From Cellulomonas_A sp047229345 (GTDB lineage: Bacteria; Actinomycetota; Actinomycetes; Actinomycetales; Cellulomonadaceae), in NCBI RefSeq assembly GCF_047229345.1, contig NZ_JBFTER010000051.1, positions 1-33,775 on the forward strand: a stretch of 33,775 nucleotides of DNA, given 5' to 3'. The translations under genes were made by a program, and so were the position numbers. Positions 15,770 to 23,922 of this stretch are shown one piece after another. The notes below the pieces were generated by a model. That model was not told the origin of the DNA, did no database searches, and worked only from the letters and a program-made list of their open reading frames with translations. Positions within the stretch are counted from its first letter, which is position 1, and every line of letters starts with the position of its first letter.

Positions 15770-18520
15770 ATGTCACCGATCACCCACCGCCGAGGGCTGC
15801 GCCGAGGCCGGGTCGCCGTCCTCGCGGTCGCCGCCGCGCTGGTCGTCTCCGGCGTCGTCGCACCGCAGGTCGCCTTCGCCGCGCCCGACCCGGGCTCGCC
15901 GGTCAAGGTCAACCAGGTCGCGTACGTCCCGGGCGTCGCGAAGGTCGCGACGCTGGTCAGCACGTCGACGTCCCCGGTCCCGTGGACGCTGCGGAACGCC
16001 GCCGGAGCGGTCGTCGCGGAGGGCCAGTCGACGGTCCGGGGCGCCGACGCGCTGTCCGGCGACCGGACCCACCTGATCGACTTCTCGGCGTTCGACACCG
16101 CAGGCTCGGGCTACGTGCTGTCCGCGGGCGGGTCGAGCAGCCTGCCGTTCGACGTCTCCGCCGACCCGGTCAAGAAGCTGCGGTACGACGCGCTCGCGTT
16201 CTTCTACCACCAGCGCAGCGGCATCGCGATCGAGTCGCAGTACGTCGGCAGCACCTACGCGCGGGCCGCGGGGCACCTCGGCGTCGCGCCGAACCAGGGC
16301 GACACGAGCGTCCCGTGCCGGCAGTCGTGCGGGTACAGCCTGGACGTGCGCGGCGGCTGGTACGACGCCGGTGACCAGGGCAAGTACGTCGTCAACGGCG
16401 GCATCGCGACGTGGCAGCTGCAGAACGCGTACGAGCGGACGCTGCACGTGACGGGCGCGGACAGGGCGGCGCTGGCCGACGGCACGCTGGCGATCCCGGA
16501 GCGCTCGAACGGCGCCCCGGACGTGCTCGACGAGGCGCGCTGGGAGGTCGAGTTCCTGCTCCGCATGCAGGTACCGGCCGGCCGCACCGACGCCGGGATG
16601 GTGCACCACAAGATCCACGACGAGAACTGGACGGGCATCCCGACGATCCCCGCGCAGGACAGCCAGCGCCGGCTCCTCTCGCCGGTGAGCACCGCGGCGA
16701 CGCTCAACATGGCTGCGGTCGCGGCGCAGGCGTCGCGGCTGTGGAAGACGCTCGACCCCGCGTTCTCCGCGAAGGCCCTCACCGCGGCGCAGACCGCGTA
16801 CGCGGCGGCCAAGGCGAACCCGAACCGGCTCGCGTCGAGCACCGACGGCACGGGCGGGGGCGCGTACAGCGACGCCTCGGTGGCGGACGAGTTCTACTGG
16901 GCGGCCGCCGAGCTCTACGCGACGACCGGCTCGGACACCTACCGCGCCGACGTCACGGGCTCGTCGCTGTACCGCGGCGGCAGCTTCGCGCAGCGCGGGT
17001 ACGACTGGGGCTGGACCGGCGGGCTCGGCGACACGACCCTCGCGCTCGTCCCGACCGCCCTGCCCGCCGCCGACGTCGCCGCGACCCGTGCCGCGATCGT
17101 CGCGTTCGCCGACTCCGCGCTGACCCGCGCGAACGCGCAGGCCTACCCGGCGCCGAACAACGCGGGGTCGGTCTACTACTGGGGCTCGAACGGCCAGGTC
17201 GCGAACAACGCCAACGCCCTCGCCCTCGCGTTCGACTTCACCGGCCAGGCGAGGTACCGCACCGGCGTCTACGCCGCGCTCGACTACTTCCAGGGCCGCA
17301 ACCCGCTGAACCAGTCGTACATCGCGGGCTACGGCGAGAAGGCCGTGCAGAACCTGCACCACCGGTTCTGGGCGAAGCAGAACGACGCGTCGCTGCCCAT
17401 CGCGCCGCCCGGGTCGTTCTCCGGCGGACCGAACAGCGAGCTGCAGGACCCGATCGCCGCCGCCCAGCTCGCCGGCTGCGCCGCGCAGAAGTGCTTCGTC
17501 GACCACATCGAGGCGTACTCGGTCAACGAGGTCGCGATCAACTGGAACTCGGCGCTGGCCTGGCTCGCGAGCTGGGCGGCCGAGCACGTCGGTGGTGCGC
17601 CCGCGGTCGACACGACACCCCCGACGGTCCCGGGCACGCCGACCGCGAGCGCGATCACGGACACGTCCGTCACCCTCACCTGGACCGCGTCGACCGACCC
17701 CGAGAGCGGGATCTCCGGGTACGAGGTCGTGCGCGTCGCCGGCGACTCGCTCGAGATCGTGGCGTCGACGACCGCGACCTCCGTCGCGGTCACGCGGCTC
17801 GCCCCCGACACCGCGCACACGTTCGTCGTCCGCGCGCGCAACAACGCCCGGCTGTACGCCGACTCCGCGCCGATCACCGTGCGGACGACGGGCGGCGTCA
17901 CCCCGGTCGACACGCCGCCGACGACGCCCGGCGCCCCCGTGGCCTCGGCGATCACGCAGACGGGCGCGACGCTCACGTGGACGCCGTCGACCGACGACAC
18001 GGGCGTCGCCGGGTACGACGTGCTGCGCGTCCAGGGCAGCACGCAGACGGTCGTGGCGTCGTCGACCACCCCGTCGGTCGCCCTCACCGGCCTGACGGCG
18101 GACACCGACCACACGTTCGTCGTCCGGGCGAAGGACACCGCGGGCCAGCTCTCGTCCGCGTCACCGAGCGTCGCGTTCCGCACCCTCCCGCTCGCCACCA
18201 CGCCGCCCGGCGCCTGCAAGGTCGCGTACTCGGCGAACTCGTGGGGCAGCGGGTTCACCGGCTCGGTCACGCTGACCAACACCGGGTCGACGCCGTGGAC
18301 GTCGTGGAACCTCGCGTTCACGTTCCCGGGCGACCAGAAGGTGACACAGGGGTGGAGCGCCGTCTACAGCCAGACCGGCTCCGCGGTGACCGTGACGAAC
18401 GCGGCGTGGAACGGGTCCGTGCCGGCGGGCGGGTCGACGACCTTCGGGTTCAACGGCTCGTACAGCGGCACCAACGCGGCGCCGACCGGGTTCACCGTGA
18501 ACGGGGCGGCCTGCGGCTGA
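15770..18520 (+). CDS. secreted GH9 cellulase with two FN3 domains and a C-terminal CBM2
   Basis: A 916-residue secreted endoglucanase (or processive cellulase) that cleaves beta-1,4-glucan by inversion. Residues 1-38 are a signal peptide ending AFA. Residues ~42-130 form the CelD-type Ig-like domain found before many GH9 modules (VKVNQVAYVPG). The GH9 module spans ~135-605, with the nucleophile-water Asp pair in GGWYDAGDQGKYV (~193-205), the His of NLHHRFW (~527) and the general acid Glu in YSVNEVAINWN (~583-593). FN3 domains lie at ~616-705 and ~717-804, and a CBM2 with a CxV..W pattern and terminal Cys at ~815-916. The architecture is typical of Cellulomonas-like cellulases. The start ATG precedes a good signal peptide. 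It has its own promoter region with a CebR-like site and ends in a strong terminator. Confidence 0.95.
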   Translation: MSPITHRRGLRRGRVAVLAVAAALVVSGVVAPQVAFAAPDPGSPVKVNQVAYVPGVAKVATLVSTSTSPVPWTLRNAAGAVVAEGQSTVRGADALSGDRTHLIDFSAFDTAGSGYVLSAGGSSSLPFDVSADPVKKLRYDALAFFYHQRSGIAIESQYVGSTYARAAGHLGVAPNQGDTSVPCRQSCGYSLDVRGGWYDAGDQGKYVVNGGIATWQLQNAYERTLHVTGADRAALADGTLAIPERSNGAPDVLDEARWEVEFLLRMQVPAGRTDAGMVHHKIHDENWTGIPTIPAQDSQRRLLSPVSTAATLNMAAVAAQASRLWKTLDPAFSAKALTAAQTAYAAAKANPNRLASSTDGTGGGAYSDASVADEFYWAAAELYATTGSDTYRADVTGSSLYRGGSFAQRGYDWGWTGGLGDTTLALVPTALPAADVAATRAAIVAFADSALTRANAQAYPAPNNAGSVYYWGSNGQVANNANALALAFDFTGQARYRTGVYAALDYFQGRNPLNQSYIAGYGEKAVQNLHHRFWAKQNDASLPIAPPGSFSGGPNSELQDPIAAAQLAGCAAQKCFVDHIEAYSVNEVAINWNSALAWLASWAAEHVGGAPAVDTTPPTVPGTPTASAITDTSVTLTWTASTDPESGISGYEVVRVAGDSLEIVASTTATSVAVTRLAPDTAHTFVVRARNNARLYADSAPITVRTTGGVTPVDTPPTTPGAPVASAITQTGATLTWTPSTDDTGVAGYDVLRVQGSTQTVVASSTTPSVALTGLTADTDHTFVVRAKDTAGQLSSASPSVAFRTLPLATTPPGACKVAYSANSWGSGFTGSVTLTNTGSTPWTSWNLAFTFPGDQKVTQGWSAVYSQTGSAVTVTNAAWNGSVPAGGSTTFGFNGSYSGTNAAPTGFTVNGAACG

Positions 18521-18537
18521 GGTCCGCAGCAGTGCGA

Positions 18538-18572
18538 CGACGGCCGCCGGTCCCCGTGACCGGCGGCCGTCG
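18538..18572 (+). terminator. strong hairpin terminator after the cellulase
   Basis: A perfect 14-base-pair stem (CGACGGCCGCCGGT at 18538-18551 with its complement at 18559-18572) and a seven-base loop, starting 18 bases after the cellulase stop codon. No T run follows, as is common in high-GC actinobacteria. Confidence 0.8.
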
Positions 18573-18700
18573 GTGCGTCCCCCGCGCCCTGCTTGCTCGA
18601 ACCGGGCACGCGGACGGGCGCACGAACGGCGTGCGACGAGCGTGCACAGGATCCCCTCCGGCTCCTCGACAACCTCCACCGCGCTCGAGCACGCTCGCCC

Positions 18701-18706
18701 TAGGGT
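18701..18706 (+). promoter_or_regulatory. candidate -10 box (TAGGGT)
   Basis: TAGGGT in the gap between the cellulase terminator and the VanZ remnant. It fits the TANNNT pattern, 64 bases before the GTG of the remnant. No convincing -35 was found. Confidence 0.3.
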
Positions 18707-18770
18707 CGTCGCGGCCGGGCGGATCGGCCGCCGCGGCCCCTCCGCCGGGCGCGACGAGAGGCAGGCCGAC

Positions 18771-19090
18771 GTGCAGCAGTACCTCGACAACTTCGGAGGC
18801 CTGATCGCGCTCCTGGCCCTGGTGGCCGGCGCGTGCGGCGTCGCCGTCGCGCTCGCCGGGGCCCGGGCGGTGCGCGGTGGTGCGTCCTGGTCGTCGTACC
18901 TCGCCCGCGTCGTCCCCCGGGCCGCCTTCGCCGTGTTCGCCCCGCGGTGATCGAGGCCGCGCAGTACGTGCTCGGGCTCGGCCGGGTCTCCGCGGTCGAC
19001 GACGTGCTGCTCAACACGCTCGGCGGCGCGGTCGCTGCCGTCGTCGGGGTGCACCTGCTCGCGCCGCGGGTCCGGGGCGCCGCACAGCCG
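18771..19090 (+). pseudogene. VanZ-like membrane protein, broken by frameshift and internal deletion
   Basis: The first frame opens at GTG 18771 (DNFGGLIALLALVAGACGVA, a VanZ-like first membrane segment) and stops at 18948-18950 after 59 codons. The second frame then carries a clear VanZ C-terminus, VIEAAQYVLGLGRVSAVDDV followed by LLNTLGGAVAAVVG. The two pieces together total only ~105 residues, whereas VanZ proteins usually have ~150-200. So one or more central membrane segments are gone as well as the frame being lost. The second frame has no stop of its own and runs into the GNAT gene. VanZ proteins are associated with low-level resistance to teicoplanin and lipoglycopeptides. The remnant is not expected to be functional unless a sequencing error is involved. 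Confidence 0.65.
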
Positions 19091-19144
19091 GGGACGCGTC
19101 GGGGACGTCTTCCCTCGCTCCCCGGACCGACGCATCCTGGAGGC

Positions 19145-19639
19145 GTGAACCCCGACGCCGACCTGCTGCTGCGCCGGGGACGGCTCGACGACGTCAACTC
19201 GCTCGCCCCGATGTCCGGCTCGGCGGACCGGGCGCTCGCCCGGCTGCGGGCCGCGGGGACGGGTGACGAGACCCTGCTCGTGGCCGAGCACGACGGACGG
19301 GTCGTCGCCGCCGTGAGCGTGCGCTGGCACCACGACTGCGACCCGCCGCACCCCTGGTTGTACGGCCTGCACGTGAGCGCGGCCGTCCGGCGCCACGGGT
19401 TCGGCACCCTGCTGCTCGGGGCCGCCGAGACGGTCGCGAGCCTGCGCGGCGTCGAGGCGATGAGCCTCGACGTGGACCGCGGCGAGACCGGGCTCGTCGC
19501 CTTCTACGAGCGCCGCGGCTACGCGAAGGTCGGGCCGCACGAGCACCACTGGCGGTCCGTGAGCTCGGCGACCGGGGACGTCGTCGCCGAGGGGACCGCC
19601 GACACCTGGATCATGCGGCACCGTCTCGGCTCCGACTGA
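19145..19639 (+). CDS. GNAT family N-acetyltransferase
   Basis: A 164-residue acetyltransferase of unknown substrate. Motifs in order are LLVAEHDGRVVAAVSVRW (central strand), then LYGLHVSAAVRRHGFGTLLL, with R-R-x-G-x-G for acetyl-CoA binding, and VAFYERRGYAKVGPHE near the C-terminus. The start at GTG 19145 follows a GGAGG placed almost against it, which is too close to be ideal. The frame is open far upstream through the VanZ remnant, so the real start is uncertain. The region before 19145 reads as low-quality protein, which favours a start here. Acetylation of an amine on a small molecule or protein is as far as family knowledge goes. Confidence 0.82.
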   Translation: MNPDADLLLRRGRLDDVNSLAPMSGSADRALARLRAAGTGDETLLVAEHDGRVVAAVSVRWHHDCDPPHPWLYGLHVSAAVRRHGFGTLLLGAAETVASLRGVEAMSLDVDRGETGLVAFYERRGYAKVGPHEHHWRSVSSATGDVVAEGTADTWIMRHRLGSD

Positions 19640-19789
19640 CCACGCTCCGCGCGGGCGTGCGGGGCGCGCCGTGTGGCGGCGGAACCCACGGCAGGCCGGG
19701 AGGCGCAGCGCGCGCCCGCGACGCAGACTGGAGCGGACCTCGAGTCGAAGCCGGAGGGCTCGGCCGGGTCGTCACGCCGGGGGGCCTCC

Positions 19790-20725
19790 ATGATCATGTC
19801 CGTCCGCCACGCCGTGCTCGCCGGGCTCGCCTCGGCGGCGCTCGTCCTCGCCGGAGCCGTACCGGCGGCGGCGGTCGTCGAACGCCCGACGTTCCTGTGC
19901 AGCACCCTGCTCGCCGAGCAGAGCACCTGGTACGTGACCGGGCGCGTCGAGGGCGACCTCGTGGTCGACGCGTCGTGCGCGATCGGCAGCGCCACCGTGA
20001 CGGGCGACGTGCTGTTCGAGGGCGCGCACTTCCTGGGCATCTACTCCTCCACCGTCGAGGGCGACGTGCGGCCGTCCGAGGGGCGTGACGTCGGGCAGGT
20101 CGAGGCGTACGGCTCGGTGTTCGGGGGGGACCTGACCCTCGGCCCCGTCGCGCGCGTGGGGGGCGCGACCGTCGGCGGCGACCTCGTGCTGCGGGCGACC
20201 CCGGACATCCCGTACGAGCACGCCACGTTCTGGGAGGCCTACGTCGACGACGCGGTCGTCGACGGGTCGGTCCGCGGCTCGACGCGCACGCTCACCCTCG
20301 AGCGCGTCGAGGTCGCGGGGAGCTACGACGTGACGGCCTCGGGGATCACGCGCCTGCGCCGGACCACCGTCGACGGCGACGTGGCGGCGCGCGGGGACAG
20401 CCGGGTCGTCGTGCACGACGCCGTCGTCGGCGGCTCGTTCACCGCGGACCGCACCCAGGACCTCCTGCTGTGCCGCGGCGAGGTCGGCGGCGACCTGACC
20501 GTCCGGGGCGTGCGGGTCTGGAGCCGGGTCGGCGAGGAGGGCACGCTGCTGTGCCGCTCGCGGGTCGGCGGGTCGCTGCACGTGGTCGACAACCCGTCGA
20601 CGGTGGTCGTCGGCTCGGTCCGGGTCGCCGGGGGGCTGCTGTGCAGCGGCAACACGGGCAGCCGGGTCGTCGTGCAGCGTCCGGTCCTCGTGGTCGAGGG
20701 GACCCGCTCCGGGCAGTGCGCGTAG
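19790..20725 (+). CDS. secreted beta-helix protein of unknown function (bactofilin-like repeats)
   Basis: A 311-residue exported protein with signal peptide residues 1-~28 ending in AAA. The rest consists of irregular repeats of the form xVxGDLxV: RVEGDLVVDAS, ATVTGDVLFEG, STVEGDVRPSEG, VFGGDLTLGP, ATVGGDLVLRA, TTVDGDVAARG, EVGGDLTVRG, RVGGSLHVVD. These give a parallel beta-helix, about 20 residues per turn, as in bactofilin and other polymer-forming proteins. Six or more Cys residues could form disulfides outside the cell. The C-terminal VRVAGGLLCSGNTG is shared by a widespread actinobacterial secreted group, to my recollection. ATG at 19790 is used; ATG at 19796 is two codons inside and equally possible. 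Neither has a strong ribosome site. Function unknown. Confidence 0.8.
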   Translation: MIMSVRHAVLAGLASAALVLAGAVPAAAVVERPTFLCSTLLAEQSTWYVTGRVEGDLVVDASCAIGSATVTGDVLFEGAHFLGIYSSTVEGDVRPSEGRDVGQVEAYGSVFGGDLTLGPVARVGGATVGGDLVLRATPDIPYEHATFWEAYVDDAVVDGSVRGSTRTLTLERVEVAGSYDVTASGITRLRRTTVDGDVAARGDSRVVVHDAVVGGSFTADRTQDLLLCRGEVGGDLTVRGVRVWSRVGEEGTLLCRSRVGGSLHVVDNPSTVVVGSVRVAGGLLCSGNTGSRVVVQRPVLVVEGTRSGQCA

Positions 20726-20758
20726 GGCCGTCCGACGGCGACGACCCCGCTGACGCTC

Positions 20759-22048
20759 TCATCCCGGCTGCGCGGCGTCCCAGGTCACGGTCGCCCGCAC
20801 GCCGCCCTCGGGCCGCGGGACGAGGTCGAGCGAGCCTCCGTGCACGGCGACGATCCGCGCGGTCAGCGGCAGCCCCAGGCCGTGCGACCGCGTCGACCGA
20901 TCACCAGTGCCCGACGCCGCGGCGTTCCCACCGACGACGTCGACCTGGCGAGTGAACGGCTCGAGCGCGAGCTGGAGCTGACGGGCGTCGACGTGCGCGC
21001 CGTCGTTCTCTACGCGGAGCCGCACAAGACGGGCGATGCCGTGGTCCGCGCCGCCCTCGCTACGTGCGCCGTCCCCACCAGCGGCGTCGCTCCCGTCGCC
21101 GCCATGAGCACCGCCCCCCTCAACGACGTCGCGGCCGTCGCCGCCGTTGTCCCCGCCACCACCGGCGAGCGTGACCACGACCCGCCCGCCCTCCGGACGG
21201 TTGTGCCGCACGGCGTTGCGGAGCAGGTTGTCGACGGCGCGCAGCAGCAGCGTCTCGTCGCCGAGCACCGTCGCGCGGTCGATCCGCGTCGTCACCGTGA
21301 TGCCGCGACTGCGCGCCTCGGGCGCCAGGTCCTCGACGGCGTCGGCCACGAGGACGTCGAGGTCGACGGGCCGGTGCGCGACGGCACCCTGGTCGAGCGC
21401 GGCGAGGTCGAGCAACGCCGTGACCAGGTCCGTCGCCCGCTGCGTCGTCTCGTCGAGGCGCTGCAGCAGCACCGGGAGGTCGACCTCGTCGGGGTCCTCG
21501 CGCGCGACGTCGACCATCGCCCGCATGACCGCGAGCGGCGTGCGGAGCTCGTGCGACGCGTTCGCCGCGAACCGTCGCTGCGCGTGCAGGTCGCGCTCGA
21601 GCCGGTCGAGCATCGAGTCGAACGTGTCGGCCAGGTCGGTGAACTCGTCACGCCGGGACCCCTGCGACCCGACGCGCCGGGTCAGGTCGCCGTCGGCGGC
21701 GGCACGGGCGGCGGCGTTGAGGTGCTGCAGCGGCGTCAGCACCCGCCCGGCGAGCCACCATCCGCCGACCGACCCGACGATCGCGAGGACCGCGAGCGCC
21801 AGCGCGCACGCCTGGACGACGGCGTCGAGGATCTCGCCGCGCGACGCGATCGGACTTCCGAGATCGCGCGGGTTGGCAGCCGTGAGCGGGTAGTTGGGCA
21901 CGAACCGCAGGACGGCCCAGATGCACACCGACATCACGAGGCCGGCGACGAGGAGGAACGCGACGTAGCTGACGGTCAGCCGCAGCCGCGCGCTGGTGCG
22001 CAGGCCGGCCCGCGCGTCGGCGGACGGACCGCCTGGGCGCCCTGTCAC
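20759..22048 (-). CDS. sensor histidine kinase (HAMP, HisKA, HATPase)
   Basis: A 429-residue membrane kinase that should phosphorylate the response regulator encoded just before it. Two membrane segments (~24-48 and ~73-100) enclose only a ~25-residue external loop, so it probably senses signals in or near the membrane. HAMP follows (~100-155). The HisKA phosphoacceptor is His166 in ANASHELRTPL. The N box is DNLLRNAVRHN (~275) and a late G box is HGLGLPLTARIV (~391). Between the N and G boxes there is an unusual ~40-residue Gly/Asp-rich insert (~298-339). The GTG start at 22046-22048 overlaps the regulator's TGA by four bases. It converges with the beta-helix gene, with a 33-base gap. Confidence 0.93.
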   Translation of the reverse strand: MTGRPGGPSADARAGLRTSARLRLTVSYVAFLLVAGLVMSVCIWAVLRFVPNYPLTAANPRDLGSPIASRGEILDAVVQACALALAVLAIVGSVGGWWLAGRVLTPLQHLNAAARAAADGDLTRRVGSQGSRRDEFTDLADTFDSMLDRLERDLHAQRRFAANASHELRTPLAVMRAMVDVAREDPDEVDLPVLLQRLDETTQRATDLVTALLDLAALDQGAVAHRPVDLDVLVADAVEDLAPEARSRGITVTTRIDRATVLGDETLLLRAVDNLLRNAVRHNRPEGGRVVVTLAGGGGDNGGDGRDVVEGGGAHGGDGSDAAGGDGARSEGGADHGIARLVRLRVENDGAHVDARQLQLALEPFTRQVDVVGGNAAASGTGDRSTRSHGLGLPLTARIVAVHGGSLDLVPRPEGGVRATVTWDAAQPG

Positions 22049-22713
22049 GACTCCCCCGGCTGGCCGACGCGGTACCCGACGCCCGGCACGGTGTGGATGA
22101 CCCACGGCTCGCCGAGCCGCTTGCGCAGGTCCGAGATGGTGATCCGGACGGCGTTGGTGAAGGGATCGGCGTTCTCGTCCCACGCCCGCGCGAGCAGCTC
22201 CTCGGCGCTGACGACGCCCCCGCCCGCGCCCACGAGCACCTCCAGCACCGCGAACTGCTTGCGGCTCAGCCGCACGTACTGCCCGGCGCGGAACACCTCG
22301 CGCCGGAACGCGTCGAGCCGCAGCCCCGCGAGCTCGACCACGGGCGGCCCCGCCGCCGGACGCCGGCCGAGAGCCCGCACCCGCAGCACGAGCTCCTGCA
22401 TCGCGAACGGCTTGGTCAGGTAGTCGTCGGCCCCGAGCCCGAACCCGCGCGACTTGTCGTCGAGCGTCCCCGCGGCCGTCAGCATCAGCACCCGCGTGCC
22501 CAGCCCCGCGGAGACCACCTGCCGGCACACCTCGTCGCCGTGCACGCCAGGCAGGTCCCGGTCGAGGACCACGACGTCGTACGCGGTGTGCGAGAACCGT
22601 TCGAGCGCCTGCTCGCCGTCGTCCGCGAGGTCCGCGGCGACCGCGTCGCGCCGCAGCGCCGTCTGGACAGCCTCCGCGAGGTACCGCTCGTCCTCGACGA
22701 CCAGAACGCGCAC
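22045..22713 (-). CDS. OmpR/PhoB-family response regulator
   Basis: A 222-residue DNA-binding regulator. The receiver domain (1-~118) has the acidic pocket VEDE, the phosphoacceptor Asp51 in LDRDLPG, and the conserved Lys in YLTKPF. The winged-helix output domain (~130-218) has LSRKQFAVLEVLV, VRITISDLRKRLGE and the terminal VIHTVPGVGYRVG. The start is GTG at 22711-22713, with GGAGG five bases upstream; the longer frame to 22893 is rejected. It is coupled to the kinase by overlap. The 116-base gap to the divergent VanY gene is the likely site of its own promoter and of binding sites for both units. Confidence 0.95.
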   Translation of the reverse strand: MRVLVVEDERYLAEAVQTALRRDAVAADLADDGEQALERFSHTAYDVVVLDRDLPGVHGDEVCRQVVSAGLGTRVLMLTAAGTLDDKSRGFGLGADDYLTKPFAMQELVLRVRALGRRPAAGPPVVELAGLRLDAFRREVFRAGQYVRLSRKQFAVLEVLVGAGGGVVSAEELLARAWDENADPFTNAVRITISDLRKRLGEPWVIHTVPGVGYRVGQPGES

Positions 22714-22829
22714 CGCGACCTCCGGTCCCCTCGACGACGGACCCGGCGAGTCTAGGCAGCGGGGCCTATGGGAAACGTCTGCGATTTCGCCGACGCCCTC
22801 ACAACACCCCGGCGCGTGGGCTGAGCGGT

Positions 22830-23474
22830 ATGACGACCCGAACCCCGCACCGTCCCGCCTCGCCACGACCTGCGCCGACGCGCCGTCCCGCACGCCGGAC
22901 CGTCCCGGCCCGCGCCGCCGTGCTCGCGCTCGTCGCGGTCGCCGTCCTGATCAGCGCCGCGCTCGCGCTCCCGAGCGTCCTCGCCCTCGTCTCGGGCGGT
23001 CCCGCCCCGACGCCGCGTCTGCTCGCTGCCGACGTGCTGCACTCCTCCGACGAGGCCCGCCTCCGCGAGACGAGGATCGACCCGTTCGACGACACCCACC
23101 CGGCGATCGCCGGCCTCGACTCCGACCTCCGCGCGGCCGTGCAGGCGGTCGCCCGCGACGCGCACGACCGCGGCGTCGACCTCTGGGTCACGTCCGGCCT
23201 GCGCACCGCCGCCCTGCAGCAGGACCTGCTCGACGACGCGGTCCGCAAGCACGGCTCGCTCGCCGAGGCCCGCCGGTTCGTCGCGACGCCCGAGGGATCG
23301 AGCCACGTCACGGGCGAGGCCGTCGACATCGGCCCCACGGACGGCGCGGACTGGGTGGTCCGGCACGGCGCGCGGTACGGGCTGTGCCAGACGTACGCCA
23401 ACGAGATGTGGCACTTCGAGCTCGCGACCGAGCCGGGCGGCGAGTGCCCGGAGCAGCTGCCGGACGCGGGGTGA
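22830..23474 (+). CDS. VanY-type D-alanyl-D-alanine carboxypeptidase, membrane-anchored
   Basis: A 214-residue zinc metallopeptidase of the M15B (VanY) family that should trim the terminal D-Ala from peptidoglycan stem peptides outside the cell. An Arg/Pro-rich cytoplasmic start (1-~28) precedes one membrane segment (~30-55). The catalytic domain has DLWVTSGLRTAALQQ, then SSHVTGEAVDIGP with zinc ligands His159 and Asp166, then WHFE with His195. The ATG at 22830 has no strong ribosome site. It is transcribed divergently from the two-component pair, so regulation by that system in response to envelope stress is plausible. No vanHAX-type resistance genes are present, so glycopeptide resistance cannot be claimed. 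Confidence 0.9.
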   Translation: MTTRTPHRPASPRPAPTRRPARRTVPARAAVLALVAVAVLISAALALPSVLALVSGGPAPTPRLLAADVLHSSDEARLRETRIDPFDDTHPAIAGLDSDLRAAVQAVARDAHDRGVDLWVTSGLRTAALQQDLLDDAVRKHGSLAEARRFVATPEGSSHVTGEAVDIGPTDGADWVVRHGARYGLCQTYANEMWHFELATEPGGECPEQLPDAG

Positions 23475-23537
23475 CGGGCGGGCGTCGCGCCTCGATGCTC
23501 GTGGTCCCGGCGGCGGTCTCGACCTCCCTGGTGGCGC

Positions 23538-23543
23538 TAGGGT
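23538..23543 (+). promoter_or_regulatory. candidate -10 box (TAGGGT) for a leaderless transcript
   Basis: TAGGGT ends eight bases before the ATG of the small Cys-rich gene, which has no Shine-Dalgarno. This puts the predicted transcription start at the start codon itself. Confidence 0.45.
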
Positions 23544-23551
23544 CTCGCGTC

Positions 23552-23794
23552 ATGGAGGAGCCCGAGCAGCAGGTCGTCCTGTGCATGAGGGCCGACCTGC
23601 CGCAGCCGAGAAGGTCCGCGCAGGCGATCCTCGCGGACTGCGGGTGCCTGGTCTGGGCCGCTCCCGTGACCCTGGCGTTCCTGGACACGGACCCCGAGAT
23701 CGTCGCGATCTGCGGACCCTGCCTCGCCGAGAGCGGCGTCGAGGTCGATGAGCTGCGTGCCGTCCCGAGGGCCTCGGACGAGCGACAGCTCTAG
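23552..23794 (+). CDS. small Cys-rich protein, possible zinc-binding module
   Basis: An 80-residue protein without signal or membrane segment. Five Cys occur at 11, 30, 32, 54 and 57, in the contexts VVLCMRAD, ADCGCLVWAAP and AICGPCLAE. The C-x-C plus C-x2-C spacing suggests a zinc ribbon or redox-active site, but I recognise no family. Codons are strongly G/C-ending, supporting real coding. A TAGGGT box just upstream suggests leaderless expression. It is convergent with the GlcG-like gene, with a candidate shared terminator between them. Confidence 0.6.
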   Translation: MEEPEQQVVLCMRADLPQPRRSAQAILADCGCLVWAAPVTLAFLDTDPEIVAICGPCLAESGVEVDELRAVPRASDERQL

Positions 23795-23882
23795 CAGTCG
23801 GGCCGCTCCTGCGGCGCCGCTCCAGCATCGTCGGGGTCGCGCACACCAGCAGACCGTTATCGGCGCTCCGATCCCTGCCGAG

Positions 23883-23921
23883 CCTTCGCGCGATCTCTCT
23901 CGCCGCCCGAGGTCGCGAAGG
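23883..23921. terminator. candidate bidirectional terminator between convergent genes
   Basis: CCTTCGCG (23883-23890) pairs perfectly with CGCGAAGG (23914-23921) across a 23-base loop. It lies in the convergent gap, directly after the stop of the GlcG-like gene (minus strand) and about 90 bases past the small Cys-rich gene. The loop is long, so strength is uncertain. Confidence 0.4.
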
Positions 23922-23922
23922 G

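Noticed and set aside
20727..20739. Small hairpin GCCGT-CCG-ACGGC between convergent genes
   Set aside because: Only five base pairs with a three-base loop; too weak to list as a terminator.
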